From Incurvaria masculella (taxonomy: Eukaryota > Arthropoda > Insecta > Lepidoptera > Incurvariidae): a DNA stretch of 64,000 nt. Positions within the stretch are counted from its first letter, which is position 1; each line of letters opens with the position of its first letter. The notes under the pieces were generated by a model, which worked only from the letters and a program-made list of their open reading frames with translations, did not search any database and was not told the origin of the DNA. The position numbers and the translations under genes were made by a program. The stretch is taken from contig OX335645.2 of NCBI GenBank assembly GCA_946894095.1, forward strand, positions 19,305,001 to 19,369,000. Reading direction: 5' to 3'. Positions 55,996 to 64,000 of this stretch are shown piece by piece.

Positions 55996-58900
55996 ATGAA
56001 GGGCTGCATCTTTAACATCGATGGAGGATACTTGGAGGGCTTGTGCCGAGGCTTCAAGTGCGGTATCCTTAAGCAGTCCGATTACCTCAATCTCGTGCAA
56101 TGCGAGACCCTCGAGGGTGAGTCCGCTCGTATTGATTAAATACCTTCTTTCTAACTTTTACCTCACATCATCGACGGTCCCTACTAAAATAACACAAATT
56201 GACGAGTAGTATCCTAGGGGACTTATGGCAGGATTTGGTCCTCGCCCTGACTTCGTATCTTAAAGAGAAAGAGGCTCCTTGACAATGTATCAAATAGCTT
56301 TTTAGAAGGGCTCTCTTGGCTAGTTCTCTGTTCACATGGGTAACTGAACAACGCCGCTTCTGGAAAAACCGATTTGTTGTTGCTTGCTTGCATTCCGAAC
56401 TGCATGTACCTATAGTCTACAAACTGAGAAGAGTGTACACATGTGTGCCAAATTGATATAGCTGCTCATAGCCACATACATGTTTGAAAAAAACTATACC
56501 TCACATCGTGATAGTACATGCTGGCTAAGAGATTCCTTGTGTTCATATCGGAGCGAAACCAGATGACCATCGCAACAACATGAACTTTGTGAACTACAAT
56601 ACAATATTATTTATCACTTTCTTCCGAACACAGTGACCGTGGTAGACAATGCCTTGGACCGTAATTAACTTTTCGAACCCTCGCGAACATCCAACACCCA
56701 AAAGTCTGTGATGTAGTCAGAGAAATGTGGACTGAAGCCTATACACGGTCATGAAACTGGTTGAGTGAAAGGTAAATGCATTAGGGCAGCCAAAATCCAC
56801 TAACCTATGTATGAAAGTGATAGAAGTTGCAGACATGTATATTAAAAATAATCACATCATTGATGACCTGACCGAAGAGATCATAATTCGTGCGGATCAA
56901 ATATCCAAAAATGATTCTGTCTTCACTGCTTGTGACGGGACATGTACACAGATTCTTCAGACGAAGTGCTTACGCCAAGGGCACTGGTCGCTATTTATGG
57001 AGTCGAACCAAATCAGCAATAAACACTATAGCAGATTACAGCATTAACGCAAATCATTCAAAATGTGTTCCTAAAATATTGTATTAGAGTGTACTTGCAC
57101 AGACAGCTTCCCCGCACCAAGCGGTCATCAGAAGCAAAGCCTGTGCTAACCCTGGCAGGATTAACCTTACCACCTAGTAAGCAAGTACCTAACCTGATGC
57201 TTGTACCTCTTACAACATCCACGGTAAAAATGCACTTTAAAATATGTCATAACAAATTAACATTACATAATCACGCCTCTTCCCCGATGGGGTAGGCAGA
57301 GATGCCATAATATAAACTCAGCTTATCCGGATTTCATTGATAATAGACGTTGCTGGACTGTGCAAAGACTATATAGGTCAGAGTTCCAGGTTCTCCAATC
57401 CGTAGAATATTTTATTTATTTATTTGATGAACGAGCAGCCTAAGCTGATGTGTTCATGTCTGGGTTCACTGGTGCTTTGTTATTACGGTTACTTTAGTTT
57501 AGTGTTTTTAGGTGTTTGTCAAGCCTGTTTTTAAAATAATTGGTGGTGGATGCTTGAATGACATATTCGGGCAGCTTGTTCTACATTTCCACTGCTCTAT
57601 TCGACAGTTCTACGTTCGGACATTATGTTTCTTAACAAAACATTTTAACAACAACAATAACATTTTAATGTCTGCAAATGACTATAATGAAACATGAATA
57701 ATTAAATAATATCATAAAGCATTGTAAAATATTTTTAATGCTTAATCATTTCAGACTTAAAGCTGCACCTGCAAGGTACAGACTACGGAACGTTCCTCGC
57801 CAACGAGCCGAGTCCGCTAGCCGTGTCCACCATCGATGACAAACTGCGTGAGAAACTCGTCATCGAGTTCACGCATCTGCGCAACCACTCTGTGGAGCCG
57901 CTGTCCACCTTCCTGGACTTCATCACATACAGCTACATGATAGACAATATCATCCTGCTAATCACTGGCACGCTGCACCAGCGGCCCATCTCGGAGCTCA
58001 TCCCCAAGTGCCACCCGCTGGGCTCCTTCGAGCAGATGGAGGCCATACATGTGGCGGCGACTCCGGCCGAGCTGTACAACGCGGTGCTCGTGGACACCCC
58101 GCTGGCGCCCTTCTTCGTGGACTGCATCAGCGAGCAGGACCTGGACGAGATGAACATTGAGATCATCCGTAACACGCTGTACAAGGCGTATCTTGAGGCA
58201 TTCTATGCCTTCTGTAAGCAGATCGGCGGCACCACTGCCAACGTCATGTGCGAGATTCTCGCGGTAATTCTTCTATTCAAAGGGCATTTTAGTAAAATTA
58301 TGGGAGGATATATGCAAAAAAAAACCTAACTCGGCAAAGCGTAATGTACCACGTAGACGAACTGTGTATGACTTTCTACAATTTCAAATACATAGATATA
58401 AATTTAGATTTTTACACATTAAACAAATATGTGGTAGTGAAAATCAGGAGAGGTGATATCATTGTATTTCAGGGTTGTATTTTTATAGTGGGCTTTTTTT
58501 TCATGGAGCATTGTGTTCTTAATTATAGGGTGCAGTGGTTTTTACTATGTTCTAAAAATCGGTGCTGGTTAGGTATCCACATATAACATAAAATAAGCCT
58601 TGAGCCTACTCAGTTATTAAAAAAACCTTCCTTAAAAAAATAATTTAAAAGTTAATTACAAAATATGTTAAATAATATTCCTAAACTCGGTCATAGGTAT
58701 TTTAACCACCATTTGACTGAATAAGTAGGAGAAAGAGAAAAATCTAACTGTTTGTTCGTGGAATAGATTGACCGTATTGTAATGTTGAATTTTTTATATC
58801 GGTCGATCACCAATAGAAGTCATCAATGTATGCATCGTGTAATTTTGCAGTTCGAAGCTGACCGACGCGCAATCATCATCACAATCAACTCATTTGGTAC

Positions 58901-61183
58901 TGAGCTAAGCAAGGACGACCGCGCGAAGCTGTACCCGCGTTGCGGCGCTCTCAACCCTGACGGGCTGGCGGCCCTTGCACGTGCTGATGACTATGAGCAG
59001 GTTGGTAGCAATTTGTGACATTTTCTTATTACTATTGCTACTTTAAGGACTGGCAGGCAGAAAAAAGCATGGGCAAAAGGTTCTCAGATAATCTATACTC
59101 CCCACACTAATATTATGAATGCGAAAATGATTCTGTCTGTTCCGTTTTCACGTCTAAATCACTGAACCAATTTTGATTAATGTCAGTATGGAGATAGTCT
59201 GGCCCTTGGGGAAGGACATAGGTTATCTTTTTTGGAGAAATTAAAAACTGGAAGGGGTGAAATAGGGGATGAAAGTTTATATGGGTAACAACACATATAT
59301 TTTTTTTTATGCAACCTGACATGTATGGCTAACCACAAAACAACCGTTATGATATTAGCCCAATACACCACATTTCCGAAGGAATTAGGTGTCATGCCAC
59401 GACCTTCCCTTTATGAGCATAGCTACATTGAACTGGATGGCAAACACGGACAATTTTTCATTGCCGCTGTAATATCCAGGAAAAAATTCGGCCCGACATC
59501 AGTTTAAAACAAAATTGACTCGAGCGGAGCCGGGTACTTCAGCTAGTCCTGAACAATTTAAAAGGTTACATCTGTAACTTTACATAATTTATTGTGGAGG
59601 TTGCTCTCAAACTATGAGTTGCTCTCTTAATATTTCTGTAGGTGGTTGTATTTTTCAATGATTATTCTCGGTAAAGACCCTTACTTAATTCTGATAATCA
59701 GTTTATTTAAAATTTGTGTTTGTGTACGATTTAGAACAAAGAAAATCCACATATTAAAATTAGTACGCCCTTAGTACTCTACGTTGTTGTGCGTGCTTGC
59801 TACAGGTGAAGGCGGTGGCGGAGTACTACGCAGAGTACGCAGTTTTGTTCGATGGCGCTGGCAACAATGTTGGCGATAAAACACTCGAGGACAAGTTCTT
59901 TGAACATGAGGTCAGTGACACTTAAAAAAAAAGATCAGAAATGAAGTAAAAACAAGCGATTTGAAATATCTTGTCTTTTTATTTTATTTGTCTAGTTGTT
60001 CGATTGAATCATCAATTTGTCATAAAATTTTAGTTAAAATAAGGTTTATGATACTTTTGAGGTTACCGCGGTCGCTACGTACTTTGCCGCTGAAAAGCCA
60101 TAACATTTTTCAAAAAATAAGGTTTATTTACATCACTCAGCATTTAATATAAATTTAATGAATAAAATATGAAGAAATTACTAAAAATATGTTGATTTGG
60201 GTTTTGATTTCAAGGCGGGAATCTCCGCTTAGTATTACAGTTAGGGTTATTAGAGATCTATCTTCTTTCTTCTTCGGGCAAAAAATAAGGACGGATATAT
60301 TTAAATTTTAAAATTATCAATAACCAGAGATGGTCTCACCCTTTAGTCTGTCTTTATTTTTCACCTGAAGAAGAGAGAAGATAGATCTATAATAACTATA
60401 ACCATTTTACTAACTAGACACCGTGCATTCCAGCCTAAGTATATCTTGCGTATCTTCCATCGGCCAATCTGTTCTGGATGGATTGGGAAAACTGGGAGTG
60501 CCAATACTTGTCAATCTAGTTGCACAAAATTTGCCTCCCACTCCCTAAAGGTGATAGGGCCGTACAAACAAACATCTCAGCAAGTCGAAATAGAACTCTA
60601 GGCTGCTAATTGCTTGTTTTTATTTTTTCAACAATATGTTTTTAAATACGTATTTTTTTCTAAAGAAACAATCTTTCCTTTCACATCAGAATTTTGAAAG
60701 GAGTTTCATTGATAGATCTATTTAAAAATTACATGAAAGCGAGAAATTTTTATTTATATTTTTATCTATGTTATATTCCATTTAATTTTCAAGGTTGGAA
60801 AAAATAAATCTGAAATTATATGTACGTTTTCCACATTGTCTCTTTTATGAAAAATGCAAACATTACAAAACGAAATATTTATTTTTCTAATCGTCAGTTA
60901 GTTTTTTAATCTTAGTTTGGTTTTTTTAAATTTAACCTAGCTGGTTTACTTACAGTGTCTCAACAAACTTCACGTTTTGACTAGTATCAGCGCTTTAAAC
61001 CAGCAACGTTTCATCCGACAGGTCAAGCTGAACGTCCAGGCGTTCATGCAGCAGTTCCACTTCGGCGTGTTCTACTCGTACCTGAAGCTCAAGGAGCAGG
61101 AGTGCCGCAACATCGTCTGGATCAGCGAGTGCGTCGCGCAGAAACACCGCGCCAAGATCGACAACTACATTCCCATCTTCTAG
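55996..61183 (+). CDS. VhaAC39: V-type proton ATPase subunit d (V0 sector)
   Basis: Exons: 55996-56116, 57755-58263, 58851-59000, 59806-59910, 61022-61183 (TAG 61181-61183). All phases agree; the product is 348 aa, normal for subunit d (human ATP6V0D1 is 351). Hallmarks: [124 protein letters not shown] and the invariant tail [11 protein letters not shown]. The protein sits on the cytosolic face of the V0 ring and couples the central stalk to the c-ring in endomembrane proton pumping. Exon 3 donor is GTTGGT. Intron 1 has LINE and SINE scraps, and intron 3 contains a Helitron with a nested SINE. AATAAA is at about 61318. Confidence 0.97.
57148..57190 (-). repeat. Shared-tail SINE scrap
   Basis: 'ctggcaggattaaccttacc' then acctagtaagcaag matches the tail's 'gggcgggattaaccctaccacctagtaag' region. 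In V-ATPase intron 1. Confidence 0.5.
57470..57640 (-). pseudogene. CR1/L2-like LINE C-terminal fragment
   Basis: The minus strand reads ELSNRAVEM, a TAG in place of the conserved Trp, then [12 protein letters not shown], then [12 protein letters not shown]. 'RAVxxWNxLPxxVV.A.....FKNRLDK' is the usual C-terminal tail of CR1/L2-type LINE polyproteins. In V-ATPase intron 1. Confidence 0.5.
59092..59546 (+). mobile_element. Non-autonomous Helitron with a nested SINE
   Basis: Begins TCTATACTCCCCACACTAAT after an A (59091) and ends gagccgggtacttcagctag before a T (59547). The 5' part (ttctgtctgttccgttttca, 'atggagatagtctggccctt') is typical of short lepidopteran Helitrons. The middle is split by a reverse SINE at about 59299-59478. 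Within intron 3 of the V-ATPase gene. Confidence 0.8.
59299..59478 (-). mobile_element. SINE tail inserted in the Helitron
   Basis: Plus-strand T run, then 'tgacatgtatggctaaccac', 'tgatattagcccaatacacc', 'aggtgtcatgccacgacctt', 'acattgaactggatggcaaa'. Only the 3' portion of the SINE is present (5'-truncated), as expected of target-primed insertion. Confidence 0.75.
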
Positions 61184-63905
61184 GCCGGCGGCGGAGCGGG
61201 CCCGACCTGACGAGCTGCCAACACAAAATACACGTTTCACACATAGCCGAGCTATGAATAATCCAATTAGAAAATTAAGTTCTGTACACCTGTGAAAGCC
61301 CTCTTCAATTTATAGAAATAAAAAAGGTTTTTCATTTTATACACTAAATCTTCAGCCTCAATGTAAAATATCTGTTTCCTTTCTTCATTACTTTTTCTTT
61401 ATTTCTTTATAAATTCGTTGGGTAATGCGCAAAACTACCTCCACACACTGAGGATACCCTTTGTTATATAAATCATGCGATTTCGAAATAGAAGCCCAAT
61501 GTCTACGTCTCCGTTGTGGGAGTTTTCATGTGTTGGAGGAAAGTTGTACAGATGCTTCAAGTTCAAATACGTGTAAAGATATAATTCGTTCGATATTCAC
61601 TTGTTTAGATGTAAGTACATCGTTCTTCGTGCTTCTGTGGACAAATTATTATTAGTGATTGAAATGCATTTTCACAAGCCATGGTTACAATTCAATTTTT
61701 TTTTTTCATTTTTCCCTAATTGTAAATTTGTCTTTAATGAGTTAGCCTTTGGTTTAAGTCTATGTAAAATAAGGTGCATATCAATGAATGGATATAAATA
61801 TATTTATTTTTTCCATGAACTAGTAACAGACTGTTTCCATTTGAACTACGAAACACGTCCAAATGTATCCATTAAGTTATTATGTATGTATCTGTATGAA
61901 ATGGCAGCCGTAATTTGAATATATCCTTTACAAACAGGATAGTATGGCTAGCTGCATCAACATCTGGTTCAATGTGTTCTTCCAAATTGCAGGGAAATTA
62001 TCGATTCACTCCTTTATTAATGTAAATACTTTTCTAAAATGGTTTAAACACTGAAGTATTCCTTCATAGATTATTTACAAATTATGTTTGCTTTCACCTA
62101 ATCTCACTGTATTAAGATTGGTTGGTGTTAATAAAAGATGTTTAGCCCAATATGATATGTGAAACAAACAACTAATAGATGAAAAGAAAGGAATGTTTAT
62201 GTATATGACAATTTATTCCAAAATAACATTATTTATTGTTTCAAGTGTTCTTTTTTCTATCACCTCGTTAAGGTAATCCAAAATTTTTGCAATCATGCAA
62301 TGTTCTGCAAAGAGTAGGCAGATATGGTAACAGTGCCATGCGGTACGACCACAGCATTATCTCGTTTCAGCGGTCAAATAAGACATGTTCTTTGACTGCT
62401 ATTCCTATAAACCTGATCTTAATCTCAAAATAAATAGGATCAGGAGGTCAGCTGGCGCACACATACATATGTACAACAATCTCAATGGAAGAAGTGGTAT
62501 TAACCATCCATGTTCACTTCATAAAAAATGGAGCCGACCTCCTGGTCATATTTATTTTAGGTCTATCTGGCGATGGTAAGTTCGTCCAGACGTGAGTTTC
62601 ACCACGGATGTTCAAGCCCCTTCCGCTCTGTAATTTGCTTAGTCGTTTCTTTCATGCTGCCCCCAATGTTTGATTCTATCTTTGAATAGCTAAGTGGGTC
62701 TAGTTTTACCAATTTTTACCTTCTGAAATCCACTACGGGTTTGTCCCTTCCTAGTCTGTGCAATAGACTAGGAAGGGAACTAGCTGATTATCTCAAGCAA
62801 AATTTTGTATTCACATAGCAAATGTTTTGTTGTGCCTATGAATGCCTTCCACGATGGGAATAATCTATATTTTGTTGATTTCCCCAATCGAACTAGGTAA
62901 TTCGGGTCAGGGAGAGCTAGACTATATATTGTTAATCAGTGAGGAAGTGTAATTTGGAATGCATTTAGGTAAAGTTTGAGCAGCTCGGAGGACCAATGGT
63001 AAATTATGGATTTCCACTTCAACGCAGGAGGGATTTAGAAGGCACCCACAGTTGCCAGTCGTGCAGTTAAAAGTATTGTCCCATGTCCTTACATTTTGTT
63101 ATTTCTTTGTCAGACTTTGCTGTTTTTATACCCAGCCCATTACTGCGTGTCCCAACTTGGAATGAATTGTAAAAGTCAAGTCTAGAAGCATCGTAAGGTC
63201 TTATTATATTGAGCCCTTTTCTAAACAATGCACATGGCACATATACAGTTGTAAACAACCGCCAACCTTTTTTTACTGCCGTAAGTGTACACTGGCTGTT
63301 AATGGAGGTATTGTCCAAGCGTTAACCAGGTATTCCTAGGCATATTTAGAGAAAAAAAGGTAGATAACTTTTTGTTGTTAGACTTAAAAATGATCATCCT
63401 TCCCATACATTTTTATATATACCTACAGCAAGTAATGTAAAGTAAACTCCCTCTCCCTTCTTCCTTTTTTTTTCCTGGACATGTATGGGTATAATGACAT
63501 CTAGCACGGTTTCGGATCATCTTACATGAATTCTGAATCTCGAGTGCAGTGACCTGTATTCCCAACAAAAGTCAGACAAAACTTTTTATCCTCGACAAAA
63601 TAATCCCTAGAAATAATATAACACAAATGATAAATAAACATAATTATCATTTATTTAATATGCCTATTAGCATTTAGAAATACTAATCGTTGGACTTTTT
63701 CTGTAAGCAAACCACAACGGCGGTCGATAACAATGTAACCCCTCTTCGACTACAGTGCGCACTGCGCGCGCGCATTACAGTTTCGGCGGTAACCGGCGTT
63801 AAAGAGTCGCCGGCTACAAGCCGCATTGAAGTAATTATTAGTATTACTATTGCTCGTAACTCCAGTTACGAGAGTCACCGCCAGCTCCAAGCCTCAAGCG
63901 TTACA
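61184..63905 (+). other. V-ATPase 3' UTR and downstream region
   Basis: AATAAA at about 61318 is the first good poly(A) signal; a second AATAAA is near 62130. Further on no gene is supported. 62740-62780 has a short inverted repeat (cttcctagtctgtgcaatag / actaggaaggg). 63470-63550 may be a decayed SINE scrap (tggacatgtatgggtataat). Confidence 0.35.
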
Positions 63906-64000
63906 GCTGATACAGCCCTGTGACAGACGGACTGACGGACGGACGGACAGCGGAGGCTTAGTAATAGGGTTCCGTTTTCACCCTTTGGGTACGGAACCCT
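63906..64000 (+). repeat. Family A SINE-like repeat, 3' end, runs to window edge
   Basis: 'gatacagccctgtgacagac', GACG microsatellite, 'gcggaggcttagtaataggg', terminal accctttgggtacggaaccc. The head is absent to the left. Confidence 0.8.

Noticed and set aside
56811..57047. 78-codon frame in V-ATPase intron 1
   Set aside because: AT-rich, no recognisable motif, no splice context matching the flanking exons.
57933..58184. Minus-strand frame opposite V-ATPase exon 2
   Set aside because: Antisense shadow of a highly conserved exon.

Overview
This is an AT-rich insect nuclear window, almost certainly from a moth or butterfly (Lepidoptera). Coding exons are short, often strikingly GC-rich, and separated by introns full of interspersed repeats. 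The repeats are Helitrons with A|T insertion sites, a tRNA-like 'gacggacgg' SINE family, 5S-rRNA-headed SINEs, TTAA-flanked MITEs and CCTAA (TTAGG-type) tracts. I rebuilt genes by hand by joining exons whose GT/AG borders and reading phases agree.

Layout. (1) 1-4.2 kb: a complete 1.36-kb Helitron, then the last three exons (1833-3902, +) of an unrecognised gene that enters from the left. (2) 7.2-15.3 kb (+): a complete nine-exon insect odorant receptor of 411 aa, with a decayed duplicate of exon 3 in an intron and several MITEs. (3) 17.0-25.3 kb (-): a coiled-coil gene whose short form has 14 exons and 606 aa, plus three upstream exons that probably give a longer N-terminus. (4) 26.0-29.75 kb (-): a six-exon coiled-coil gene of 246 aa. 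(5) 31.6-33.3 kb (-): a partial paralogue of that gene, in which a 148-bp exon-like unit is repeated about five times. (6) 34.27-37.72 kb: a young non-autonomous Gypsy-type LTR retrotransposon with LTRs that match throughout by eye, an Arg/Ser-repeat Gag-like reading frame that is broken, and a 35-bp hairpin-forming tandem array. (7) 38-44.2 kb: gene-free and repeat-rich, including a decayed DNA transposon with a second element inside it. (8) 44.3-50.7 kb (-): a complete six-exon mitochondrial carrier of the Bmcp/UCP5 type, 300 aa. (9) 51-55.5 kb: DNA transposons and chimeric SINEs. (10) 56.0-61.2 kb (+): a complete five-exon V-ATPase subunit d gene, 348 aa, with a Helitron (itself carrying a SINE) in intron 3. 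(11) 61.2-64 kb: downstream sequence ending in a truncated SINE.

The genes do not form an operon-like system. Two are housekeeping (V-ATPase subunit d, mitochondrial carrier), one is chemosensory, and the adjacent minus-strand coiled-coil genes look like a small local cluster with a tandem duplication. The main novelty lies in the repeat biology: modular SINE tails joined to different heads, nested insertions, the structured LTR element, and the amplified exon-like array. All calls are by eye from sequence; no database search was run.
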